Assembly (NCBI GenBank): GCA_030522375.1
Contig: CP130488.1
Span: forward strand, 248,001-312,000
Length of the DNA stretch: 64,000 nt
From: Methanosuratincola petrocarbonis
GTDB taxonomy: Archaea > Thermoproteota > Methanomethylicia > Methanomethylicales > Methanomethylicaceae
Direction: 5' to 3'
Shown: positions 17,061 to 24,730 of the stretch, in pieces
How positions within the stretch are numbered: the stretch's first letter is position 1
Layout: every line of letters starts with the position of its first letter
Position numbers and translations under genes: made by a program
Notes under the pieces: model-generated
Database searches by the model: none
What the model was told of the DNA's origin: nothing
The model's input: only the letters and a program-made list of their open reading frames with translations

Positions 17061-18439
17061 TGACTGTTCAGATGGAGTTCCGAGGGGTCACGAAGATCAG
17101 CGGCCCACTAGTCTTTGTTGAGGGTGTTTCTGACGTAGGTTATAATGAGCTCGTAGAAATAAGGACTAGCGATGGGGAGATGCGAAGGGGCAAAGTACTC
17201 GAAGTCTCAAAAGGTATGGCTGTCGTCGAGGTCTTCGAGGGGACCACCGGTCTCTCTACCACCGACACCTCGATAAAATTCCTTGGCAAGCCATTGATGC
17301 TCCCCGTCTCCGACGACATGCTTGGAAGGGTATTCAACGGTACAGGCGAACCCATAGACGGCGGACCGACGCCCTTCACCGAGGACTACCGTGACGTCAA
17401 TGGGCTGCCCATGAACCCATACTCCAGGGATTACCCTAATGAGTTCATTCAGACTGGCATTTCAGCAATAGACGGGATGGACACTCTTGTTAGGGGCCAA
17501 AAACTGCCGCTCTTTTCAGGGTCTGGGCTCCCCCATAACCTGATTGCTACCCAGGTCGCAAGGCAGGCCACAATCCCGGGCGAGGAGACCAGCTTCGCAG
17601 TCATATTTGTCGCCATGGGGATAAAGCACGACGAGGCAGCCTTCTTCAAAAGGAGTTTTGAGGAGTCTGGCGCTCTCAAAAACTCTTCGCTCTTCCTAAA
17701 CTTGGCTGATGACCCTCCGGTCGAGAGGCTCGTCACCCCCCGCTGCGCGCTGACCTTGGCAGAATACCTAGCATTCGAGAGGGACATGCACGTCCTTGTC
17801 ATCCTCACTGACATGACGAACTATGCAGAGGCGCTGAGGGAGACTAGCGCGGCGAGGGAGGAGGTCCCGAGCAGGAAGGGCTACCCAGGTTACATGTATA
17901 GCGACTTTGCCTCGATCTACGAGCGTGCAGGTCGTATAAAGGGCAAGAAGGGCAGCATCACCCAAATGCCTGTCCTCACAATGCCAAACGACGATATCAC
18001 CCACCCTATCCCAGACCTTACGGGGTACATCACTGAAGGGCAGATCGTGATCGACAGGGACTTGCACCGCAGAGGCGTCTACCCCCCAATAAACATACTC
18101 CCGAGCCTCTCAAGGCTGATGAAGGACGGCATTGGGAAAGGAAAGACGAGAGAGGACCACGGGCCGGTTGCCAGCCAGCTCTACTCGGCATATGCCAGAT
18201 CCCAGGAGCTCAGACAGCTCAGCGCCATCATCGGTGAGGAAGGACTCACTGAGAAGGACAGAGCGTATCTGAGATTCGGCGACGCATTCGAGCAGCGCTT
18301 CCTGAGCCAGAAGTTCGATGAGAACCGGAGCTTGGAGACCACCCTGTCACTTGCATGGGAAATGCTATCCTTGCTTCCAGAGTCCGAGCTGACCAGGATC
18401 TCTGACAAGTTCGTCAAGCAGTACTACAAGCCGAAGTGA
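17060..18439 (+). CDS. atpB: A-type ATP synthase regulatory subunit B
   Basis: The product is 459 residues. It has the same fold as A but with SGSGLPHN in place of a P-loop, as expected for the non-catalytic subunit. Landmarks include DMTNYAEALRETSAAREEVP and the SLSRLMKDGIGKG region. The start codon overlaps the atpA stop. Confidence 0.97.
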   Translation: MTVQMEFRGVTKISGPLVFVEGVSDVGYNELVEIRTSDGEMRRGKVLEVSKGMAVVEVFEGTTGLSTTDTSIKFLGKPLMLPVSDDMLGRVFNGTGEPIDGGPTPFTEDYRDVNGLPMNPYSRDYPNEFIQTGISAIDGMDTLVRGQKLPLFSGSGLPHNLIATQVARQATIPGEETSFAVIFVAMGIKHDEAAFFKRSFEESGALKNSSLFLNLADDPPVERLVTPRCALTLAEYLAFERDMHVLVILTDMTNYAEALRETSAAREEVPSRKGYPGYMYSDFASIYERAGRIKGKKGSITQMPVLTMPNDDITHPIPDLTGYITEGQIVIDRDLHRRGVYPPINILPSLSRLMKDGIGKGKTREDHGPVASQLYSAYARSQELRQLSAIIGEEGLTEKDRAYLRFGDAFEQRFLSQKFDENRSLETTLSLAWEMLSLLPESELTRISDKFVKQYYKPK

Positions 18440-18449
18440 GTGTTGCCTA

Positions 18450-19091
18450 ATGTCCCTCAGGGTAGCGCCTTCAAAGATGAACCTGATCAGGTTCAAGCGA
18501 ACCCTCTCTTTTCTGAGCAGGGCGCACGATCTTTTGGAGGAGAAGAGGGACATACTGCTGCTCGAGGTGAACCGGCGCATCGGCGAGGCCACAAAACTCA
18601 GGGCCGACCTCGACAGAATCCTAAGGGAGGCTTATACGGCGCTTGATGAAGCTGCAGCAGTTGTAGGATCAAAAGAGATAGCGTCTGCAGCAAAATTCCC
18701 TTCGACCACATTTGACCTTTCCGCCTCGAAGAAAAAAGTGATGGGCGTCTCGGTTCTCTCACTGAATTTGGAGAATTTGAGGAGAACGACGACCTATGGC
18801 TTCGAGAGGCCGACAGTCATGATAGACGAAGCCGCCGAAAGGTTCAAGCAGGCGCTGCAGCTCATAGTGAGGGTGGCTGAACTAGAGAACACGCTGGTCA
18901 ACCTGGTTGAGGAAGTGAAGAAGACGCAGCGGAGAATAAATGCGCTGGAGCAGTTCCTGATCCCGAGATACTCTGCTACGGTAGCCATGATATCCAACAT
19001 CCTTGAAGAGAGAGACAGGGAAGAGTTCGTTAGGGTCAAGAAAGTAAAGCAAATACTCGAGAGACGTGCGGAGGTCCATGAAAATGTATGA
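18450..19091 (+). CDS. atpD: A-type ATP synthase subunit D (central rotor)
   Basis: The product is 213 residues. The N-terminal stretch VAPSKMNLIRFKRTLSF and C-terminal RRINALEQFLIPRY are diagnostic. Two long antiparallel helices make the central shaft. It follows atpB by 10 bases. Confidence 0.94.
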   Translation: MSLRVAPSKMNLIRFKRTLSFLSRAHDLLEEKRDILLLEVNRRIGEATKLRADLDRILREAYTALDEAAAVVGSKEIASAAKFPSTTFDLSASKKKVMGVSVLSLNLENLRRTTTYGFERPTVMIDEAAERFKQALQLIVRVAELENTLVNLVEEVKKTQRRINALEQFLIPRYSATVAMISNILEERDREEFVRVKKVKQILERRAEVHENV

Positions 19092-19248
19092 TGAAATGCT
19101 AAAAGAAATAGACGCTGCTTATGAAAAGAAATTGAATGAATTCAGGGCTTTGGCAAAGTCGTTTCGGGAAGATATTTCTTCAAAAATAAATTTAAGGAAG
19201 AAGGACATAAATAAAGAGACTGAAACCAAATCGGAGGTAGTCCCTTGA
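19084..19248 (+). CDS. Small charged helical protein between ATP synthase D and K
   Basis: A 54-residue protein from ATG 19084 (ATG 19078 adds two residues). It is almost entirely helical and charged, with many Lys and Glu, and could form a coiled coil. It overlaps the end of atpD by 8 bases and the start of the K gene by 4. The known stalk subunits E and H are encoded elsewhere, so this could be an extra stator or assembly protein. I do not recognise it. Confidence 0.55.
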   Translation: MYDEMLKEIDAAYEKKLNEFRALAKSFREDISSKINLRKKDINKETETKSEVVP

Positions 19249-19607
19249 AAATTAACTTCGTGGAGTCGATACCGCCCCGGCGATTATTCATAATTTTAGC
19301 TACTCTGATGCCCCTCTTGCTTTTGACGCTCGGATTGAGCATAGTGTCCGCATCAGTGCCAGCAGAAGCCTTGACACAGCCAGCACAAACTCAGGATGCC
19401 TCAATGATAACCATCTCCATTGCTCTTGCAATAAGCCTTCCAGCACTGGCTGCAGGTTACGCGCTTGCGAAGAGCGGTTCGGCAGCCATCTCTTCGCTGG
19501 TCGAAAAGCCGGAGACCTTCTTCAAGGCTTTCCTCGTTGTGACCCTGTGCGAGGCAATAGCTATCTACGGTCTAATCATCGCAATCCTACTGTGGCTCAG
19601 GATCTGA
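19245..19607 (+). CDS. atpK: A-type ATP synthase subunit K (proteolipid c ring) with N-terminal leader
   Basis: The product is 120 residues. Residues 52-74 and 92-117 form the helical hairpin, with the ion-binding glutamate E103 in LCEAIAIYGL. Residues 13-36 form an additional hydrophobic segment followed by SASVPAEA, which resembles a cleavable leader peptide. The first hairpin helix lacks the GxGxGQ pattern common in sodium-type archaeal c subunits. The start is TTG, overlapping the preceding gene. Confidence 0.88.
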   Translation: MKINFVESIPPRRLFIILATLMPLLLLTLGLSIVSASVPAEALTQPAQTQDASMITISIALAISLPALAAGYALAKSGSAAISSLVEKPETFFKAFLVVTLCEAIAIYGLIIAILLWLRI

Positions 19608-19631
19608 TAGCCGGGACACGGGTGCGTCTTG

Positions 19632-21560
19632 ATGCTACGCCCAGTCAAGATGTGTCACACCTCTTTAATTTTTCTAAAATCTGATTCTGAGAAAGTAATA
19701 GATGCAGTCAACCGGAAGGCCAACCTGCATCTGTCTTTAAGGGACGTGGGCGACTTAGGGGCAGTCGATTATGTAAGCGAGGTCGAGTCCTTGAGAGGCA
19801 GAATAAGGGACCTGATCTCAAAAACCAAAAATTATGTCCCTCCAGGGGCCGCAGCGCCTGTATGCTCCCCTGTGTCGGCAAGTGACTGGAAGGATTATGT
19901 GGCGATCATTGATTCTGAAGTCTCAAATTATGAAAAAATAATCCGTGAGCTAGACGATGTGGCGAAGATCGAGGAAAGATTGGCAGACAGTCTACTCCTC
20001 TGGAAGCGTATTGCTTCCGGCAATTTGGGAATCAATTCGTTGGAAATGCTCCCACAGCTGAGGGCGTTCAGATTCATTTTTGCCCGCTCAGAGAAATCTT
20101 CGGTATCCGAGCTGAGGTCTGCATTACCTGAAACATGCGTGGTCGTTGAGGCGTCTGTAGAACCCGCTGTCGCACTAGTGATTTGTTTGCCAAGCCAAGA
20201 AGCTGGTGTAATGCAGCAGCTCGAATCGGCGGCCTTCCGGCCTGTTGAGCTTCCTGAATGTTTCCAAGGAAGCCTTTCGCATTTCTCAACTAAGCTGGAA
20301 GTATTGGAAGGAGAGCTTGAAAATACCAGAAAAACTAAGGCGGAGAGGATCTCTCTCCTTGAAAAGAACTTTGGAAGGCTTCTCCATCTGGAAGAGTCGG
20401 TCAGTGATGCAAGTTCCATCCTTTCTGTAAAGGGGAAGTCCTCTTACAGCAAAAATTTGGCAGTGCTCGAGGGCTACGTGCCAAAGGATCATGTTCAGGA
20501 GCTGACGAATTCGGTGCAGCAATCTCTGAACGGTCGCGTAGTGTCCTTCGTGAAGGAGGAGGAAACGTCCGCCTCCGTTCCTGTATCCTTCAAATATCCG
20601 CGGTTCTTCAAGCTCTTTGATTCGATAACGAATCTCTATGGTTCCCCCTCTTACAATGAGGTCAACCCCACGCCGATCATGGCGCTCAGCTTCCCGATAT
20701 TGTTCGGGCTGATGTTCGGGGACCTGGGCCATGGGCTATCGCTCGCTTTGCTCGGGCTCGTATTCTACAGATTCTTCGGCTCAATGAAGAAGATAGGCTT
20801 GGTGTTGATCATCACAGGTCTTGCAGGGGCCATAATCGGTGCCTTGCTATACGGGGAATTCTTTGGACAATCTCTGCACCATTTGGTTGGCTATGAGCCG
20901 CCACTCCACCCGTCAGAAGACCTGATGACAATGCTGAAGATTTCCCTATTCGTAGGAGTGGCGCACATATCTCTTGGACTCTTCCTCTCGTTCGCCAATA
21001 GCCTCATCCAGAGGCGATACTCGACGGCTTTCCTAGTCAGCCTGCCGAAGCTCGCCCTCTACATTGGCTTCATATATGTGATCTTTGGCTTTGGGCTGAA
21101 CCTCATGGACTGGTTCTCTGGTCCGATATACTACATACTGGGTCCGATAGTCTTCCTTTTCCTAGCCGAGCCATTTTACGAGATAGCAAAGCATGGCAAG
21201 AAGGGCGTGGGCAAGCTCGGCGAGATGTTCTTCGAGATCTTTGAGACAATGATAAGCTTCATCTCAAACACTGTTTCTTACCTGCGAATTTTCGCGATGG
21301 TGGTTGCGCACATAATGCTTACGACCGTCTTCTACAGCCTGGCTGAGATTACCTCGGGGGGAGGTCTTGGGTTCGTCCTATCGCCGCTTCTAATCGTTAT
21401 TGGGAATGTGTTCGTCGTCTTGCTGGAGGGGATCTTGGTTCTGGCCCAGGATCTGAGGCTTCACTTCTATGAGTGGTTCAGCAAGTTCTACAACAATGGA
21501 GGGGTGCGCTTCAGCCCCTTCAGGTTAGCTGTGGGGGTCCCGATCCAGGTCAGTAAATAA
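19632..21560 (+). CDS. atpI: A-type ATP synthase subunit I (a-type stator channel)
   Basis: The product is 642 residues. The N-terminal half is soluble with coiled-coil segments (near residues 205-250). The C-terminal half has about seven to eight membrane helices, with FPILFGLMFGDLGHGL and NTVSYLRIFAM carrying the conserved arginine of the half-channels. It ends the plus-strand array and overlaps the convergent atpC by 11 bases. Confidence 0.94.
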   Translation: MLRPVKMCHTSLIFLKSDSEKVIDAVNRKANLHLSLRDVGDLGAVDYVSEVESLRGRIRDLISKTKNYVPPGAAAPVCSPVSASDWKDYVAIIDSEVSNYEKIIRELDDVAKIEERLADSLLLWKRIASGNLGINSLEMLPQLRAFRFIFARSEKSSVSELRSALPETCVVVEASVEPAVALVICLPSQEAGVMQQLESAAFRPVELPECFQGSLSHFSTKLEVLEGELENTRKTKAERISLLEKNFGRLLHLEESVSDASSILSVKGKSSYSKNLAVLEGYVPKDHVQELTNSVQQSLNGRVVSFVKEEETSASVPVSFKYPRFFKLFDSITNLYGSPSYNEVNPTPIMALSFPILFGLMFGDLGHGLSLALLGLVFYRFFGSMKKIGLVLIITGLAGAIIGALLYGEFFGQSLHHLVGYEPPLHPSEDLMTMLKISLFVGVAHISLGLFLSFANSLIQRRYSTAFLVSLPKLALYIGFIYVIFGFGLNLMDWFSGPIYYILGPIVFLFLAEPFYEIAKHGKKGVGKLGEMFFEIFETMISFISNTVSYLRIFAMVVAHIMLTTVFYSLAEITSGGGLGFVLSPLLIVIGNVFVVLLEGILVLAQDLRLHFYEWFSKFYNNGGVRFSPFRLAVGVPIQVSK

Positions 21561-22476
21561 ACTCCTGGACCGACCTTTTGGGATCCATTCCCCTTTCGAT
21601 TATGTTGACAAGCCTTATGAGGTTCTTTGTTTCCCTAAGCTTGAGCTCAAGGTATGAAAACACAGCTGCAAGGTTTGAGTAATTCCTGTAGTATGTCCTC
21701 TCTGCATTCTTGCCTAGTTTCTCTTCGTACAGCTTTTCGAGGTCTCTCGCTCCAGTCCCTTTGGACGACAATATGCTCAACAGGAAAGCGGCTGCCTTTT
21801 CTGAATCGCCTTGCTTTGTCGCCTCATTGAGCTTCTCATCAGAGATGCTCCCCAGCCGAGATATCAGCAATTCGCCAATAGCCCCTGGGGGAACCCCGTT
21901 CTTTAGACCGCGTATAATCGTTACTGAATTGAAATAATCGACTTTTGTTTTCATGAAATCGATCAGCCCAGATCTGGCCTCCCTGCCCAATTTGCCGACG
22001 TCCTCGTAAAGGTCAATTATCCTCTGCCTTGCGAAGACCACGTCCACCAGGCCCGGGATCGTGTATTGCGTGAATACTCTCGAGGAGGTCTCGACCTCCC
22101 GATCGAAACCTTCTGATTTGAGCCTGGTGAATATATCCTCCTTCTGTTTGTCAGGCAAAATTTCGGCTAGGGCTGATTTTAAGATCTCAGCTTTTTCTGT
22201 ATCTGTGACCTCCCTCTTGAAGAAGCTGAGAGCCTTCGTGAGCTTATCTGATGTTTTCGTGAACTCGTCAACCTCAGCAAGGTATGCGCCGTAGAGTGCG
22301 CCTTCAAGCGCTTTCGCATCCAATGCCGGGGCTTCGAGGGTGGGCACCCTATCCTTGAGCTTATTAGCCAACTCCTTCAGATCCTTGGAGTACGACAGCT
22401 CTAAAAACTGCTCTCTTGTCAAGAGCCTGCCTTTCCTTGCAGAGGCTTTTACGACTGTATAAACAGGGTCGCTCAA
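21550..22476 (-). CDS. atpC: A-type ATP synthase subunit C (central stalk socket)
   Basis: The product is 308 residues, all-helical, of the V-type d/A-type C family. Typical parts are LTREQFLELSYSKDLKEL near residue 18, the ENxxNI-like repeats in KTKVDYFNSVTIIRGLKNG and ELKLRETKNLIRLVNIIERG. It connects the c ring to D and F. It is convergent with atpI rather than within the main operon, and follows atpH by 20 bases. Confidence 0.9.
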   Translation of the reverse strand: MSDPVYTVVKASARKGRLLTREQFLELSYSKDLKELANKLKDRVPTLEAPALDAKALEGALYGAYLAEVDEFTKTSDKLTKALSFFKREVTDTEKAEILKSALAEILPDKQKEDIFTRLKSEGFDREVETSSRVFTQYTIPGLVDVVFARQRIIDLYEDVGKLGREARSGLIDFMKTKVDYFNSVTIIRGLKNGVPPGAIGELLISRLGSISDEKLNEATKQGDSEKAAAFLLSILSSKGTGARDLEKLYEEKLGKNAERTYYRNYSNLAAVFSYLELKLRETKNLIRLVNIIERGMDPKRSVQEFIY

Positions 22477-22496
22477 TATTGCCAGCTCTCCGCTGC

Positions 22497-22817
22497 TTAT
22501 GGGTTGAGATCCTTGAGCACGGCTTCTACAACTTCATCAACACATGCCTTCCTCTTTTCTTCTGCTCTCTTCCTAAGCTGTGCAGAAGAGGTCTCACCCT
22601 CTTTCCTGATCTTCTCTGTGATCTTTTTTGCTTCGGAAATCTTCTTGGCATATTCTTCTTCACCAATCTCCTTCGCCTTCTGCTCAGACTCAAGCTCCAG
22701 TCTCTTGGCCTCCTCCTCAGCCCTCCTCACCAGCTCGTTTGCTCTTGCCTTGGCCTCGTTCTCAATCTCCTCTGCAACAACTTCTGCCCTTTTCAATCCT
22801 GTCAGAACCCTTTCCAT
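22497..22817 (-). CDS. atpH: A-type ATP synthase subunit H (peripheral stalk coiled coil)
   Basis: A 106-residue protein that is almost all coiled coil, with Ala/Glu/Lys-rich heptads (EAKARANELVRRAEEEA). This matches subunit H/G, partner of E. ATG 22817 overlaps the trmI stop (TGATG). It lies between trmI and atpC on the minus strand. Confidence 0.82.
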   Translation of the reverse strand: MERVLTGLKRAEVVAEEIENEAKARANELVRRAEEEAKRLELESEQKAKEIGEEEYAKKISEAKKITEKIRKEGETSSAQLRKRAEEKRKACVDEVVEAVLKDLNP

Positions 22818-23578
22818 CACCCTTTCCTCCCTGAAACGATATACCCTGTGTGACCCACCATTATCATGTCAGGTCTCGTCTCATTTGCCTTGACCTTGTA
22901 TGTTCGCATTAGTAATTCTAATGCCTTCACCGCCAAAAAACCTTTACTACGCATTGCTTCTACGGTCTTCTCGACCTGGTTTATTGTCGGGCTGAAGCTT
23001 ACCAGCCTGCCCCCTGTCCTGAGGGCATTGTGAGCCAGGTCTACTACCTGCCAAGGCGTTGCCATGTCTAAGACAACTGCATCGACTTCTCTTTCGTCTA
23101 TGCCTTCACTGATGTCTTTCAGCTTCATCTCAACATTCTTGGTTAGCCCCATTCTTTCAAGATTCTTCCGTGCTATCCTCTGGAACTCCTCCCTCATTTC
23201 ATAGGTATACACCATTCCGCCGGGCTGGACATGCGTGGCCAAGTAGCTCGTTAGTGACCCGCTCCCGGTCCCGCACTCAACAACCCTCGATCCTGGTCTT
23301 ACATTGGCCAAAAGAGTGATGAGCGCTATGTCCTTTGGGTATATTATTTGCGTCTTTCTGGAAACCCTCTCGAGGTGATCCAAGTAGTCTACGGGCATCG
23401 CCTTCATGGGTAGCCCCAGTGTAGTCTTCAGCTCCGTTCCATACTCCTTCCCAATAAGCTCTCCCAGATCAACAATCCCTTTGTGAGTGTGGAACTTTTT
23501 ACCGCTCTCTACGATTACAATCCAACTCTTCTTCTCGTTGACGTAAAGTAGTATCTCCTGCCCCTCTTCGATTGTCAT
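22817..23578 (-). CDS. trmI: tRNA (adenine-N1)-methyltransferase (m1A57/m1A58)
   Basis: The product is 253 residues. The N-terminal beta domain contains KKFHTHKGIVDLGELIGK. The SAM-binding motif is VVECGTGSGSLTSYLA, with YEMREEF as the acidic ribose-binding segment and VVLDMATPWQV as motif IV. This is the archaeal TrmI family that methylates positions 57 and 58 of the tRNA T loop. It is the first gene of the trmI-atpH-atpC group. Confidence 0.93.
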   Translation of the reverse strand: MTIEEGQEILLYVNEKKSWIVIVESGKKFHTHKGIVDLGELIGKEYGTELKTTLGLPMKAMPVDYLDHLERVSRKTQIIYPKDIALITLLANVRPGSRVVECGTGSGSLTSYLATHVQPGGMVYTYEMREEFQRIARKNLERMGLTKNVEMKLKDISEGIDEREVDAVVLDMATPWQVVDLAHNALRTGGRLVSFSPTINQVEKTVEAMRSKGFLAVKALELLMRTYKVKANETRPDMIMVGHTGYIVSGRKG

Positions 23579-23700
23579 GCTAGACCATCCTTTAACCCAC
23601 TTCCATCTAACTGCCTATTCATATTAATATTATGAGATCTTCTCTTTGGAAACCCTTCTATCCCGCAACTTCAGGGGTGCGATTATTTATTTTAAGTATG

Positions 23701-23712
23701 TTTTTTATAGTA
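23701..23712 (+). promoter_or_regulatory. TATA box for acylphosphatase
   Basis: TTTTTTATAGTA lies about 45 bases upstream of the chosen start at 23753, giving a predicted transcription start near 23730. Confidence 0.5.
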
Positions 23713-23752
23713 TTTCCGTCATACTTTGATACAACAGGTGTGTTTTTTGACA

Positions 23753-24022
23753 TTGCGCGTTAAGATCAAGGTTACAGGCGTGGTTCAAGGAGTTGGCTAT
23801 AGATACTACACATATCGCATTGCTAGGGGGCTGGCCCTTAAAGGATACGTCAGGAACCAGAAGGATGGGAGCGTTGAGGTCTTGGCTGAAGGAGACAAGG
23901 ACAGGCTGATGGATCTGATATCTGAGCTCAGGATCGGGCCGCCCAGCTCCAGGGTGGACAACCTTTCCATTGAGTGGCAGGACAGCAAAAATGAATTCTC
24001 TGACTTCAAGATCTTGAAATAA
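23753..24022 (+). CDS. acyP: Acylphosphatase
   Basis: An 89-residue protein beginning LRVKIKVTGVVQGVGYRYYT. The active-site arginine is in GVVQGVGYR and the catalytic asparagine in GYVRNQKDGSVEV. It hydrolyses acyl phosphates such as acetyl phosphate. TTG 23753 was chosen because it fits the family N-terminus; GTG 23738 would add five residues. Confidence 0.93.
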   Translation: MRVKIKVTGVVQGVGYRYYTYRIARGLALKGYVRNQKDGSVEVLAEGDKDRLMDLISELRIGPPSSRVDNLSIEWQDSKNEFSDFKILK

Positions 24023-24056
24023 TTTCTCATCTTTAGATCAGGTTCGAGGGATACAG

Positions 24057-24506
24057 TCATATGTCCAGAGACGGATCGAATTTATGCCTCTTGTAAATCA
24101 TTGATGATGTAACCTTGACCACGCCCTTCATCTTGTAGATGGTCTCAGCAAAATTTTGCATTTCGTCTATATTGCTGAAACTTGCATGAACGAAAATGGT
24201 AGGAGTGCCCACCTTCTCATAGACCTTGGTGACTTCCTCGCATGCAGAAACCTTCTCCACAACCTCGGAAAATTCATTCGTGTTGGCCTCGACCTCAAAA
24301 ATCGCAGAGACGTCCTTTCCTATTAGTCTAGAGTCGGCAAGCGCAAAAAACCCCTTGATGTAGCCTCTCTTCACTAGTTTGCTCACCCTGTCCCTGACTG
24401 CAACATTCGATATCCCGACTATGGAAGCGAGGTTCCTGTATGAGATCCTCCCGTCCTTCCTTAGGGCCTCTATTATCATCCTGTCATATTCGTCTAGTTG
24501 TCGCAT
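24057..24506 (-). CDS. Lrp/AsnC family transcriptional regulator
   Basis: The product is 149 residues. Residues 1-60 form the winged helix DNA-binding domain (LDEYDRMIIEALRKDGRISY and NVAVRDRVSKLVKRGYI). The C-terminal RAM domain binds effector and forms dimers. The gene is divergent from PEP synthase, and a perfect 18-bp palindrome lies 8 bases upstream of its start, which suggests autoregulation and possible control of ppsA. Confidence 0.92.
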   Translation of the reverse strand: MRQLDEYDRMIIEALRKDGRISYRNLASIVGISNVAVRDRVSKLVKRGYIKGFFALADSRLIGKDVSAIFEVEANTNEFSEVVEKVSACEEVTKVYEKVGTPTIFVHASFSNIDEMQNFAETIYKMKGVVKVTSSMIYKRHKFDPSLDI

Positions 24507-24513
24507 AGGTCGT

Positions 24514-24531
24514 ACCTTAATATATTAAGGT
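24514..24531. promoter_or_regulatory. Perfect 18-bp palindrome, candidate Lrp operator
   Basis: ACCTTAATATATTAAGGT reads identically on both strands. It lies directly before the Lrp gene and is A/T rich in the centre, as are many archaeal Lrp sites. Binding here would block transcription of the regulator gene. Confidence 0.6.
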
Positions 24532-24612
24532 TTTATCGCTATAAATCTTACGATTAATTAATATAGACATGCTGTAAAATTTCTTATTGACAGTAATTCA
24601 CGGTGGCAAAAA

Positions 24613-24624
24613 CCAAAATTTTGG
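24613..24624. promoter_or_regulatory. Perfect 12-bp palindrome upstream of PEP synthase
   Basis: CCAAAATTTTGG lies about 60-70 bases upstream of the ppsA TATA-like element, a typical place for an activator or second regulator site in the Lrp-ppsA intergenic region. Confidence 0.4.
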
Positions 24625-24681
24625 CAATCATGTGAGTGTGTGGTAATGCTTCTTCAAAATAAATTCTGTTGCATTCTGACC

Positions 24682-24694
24682 AAAAATATTAATA
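24682..24694 (+). promoter_or_regulatory. TATA box for ppsA
   Basis: AAAAATATTAATA lies about 40 bases before the ATG at 24731. This distance excludes the upstream in-frame GTG at 24695 as the start. Confidence 0.5.
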
Positions 24695-24730
24695 GTGATG
24701 CGCGTCCCTAATCGATTCAAGGTGCTGTCG

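Noticed and set aside
18440..18646. Plus-strand frame at the start of atpD
   Set aside because: It is out of frame with atpD, which is clearly the real gene.
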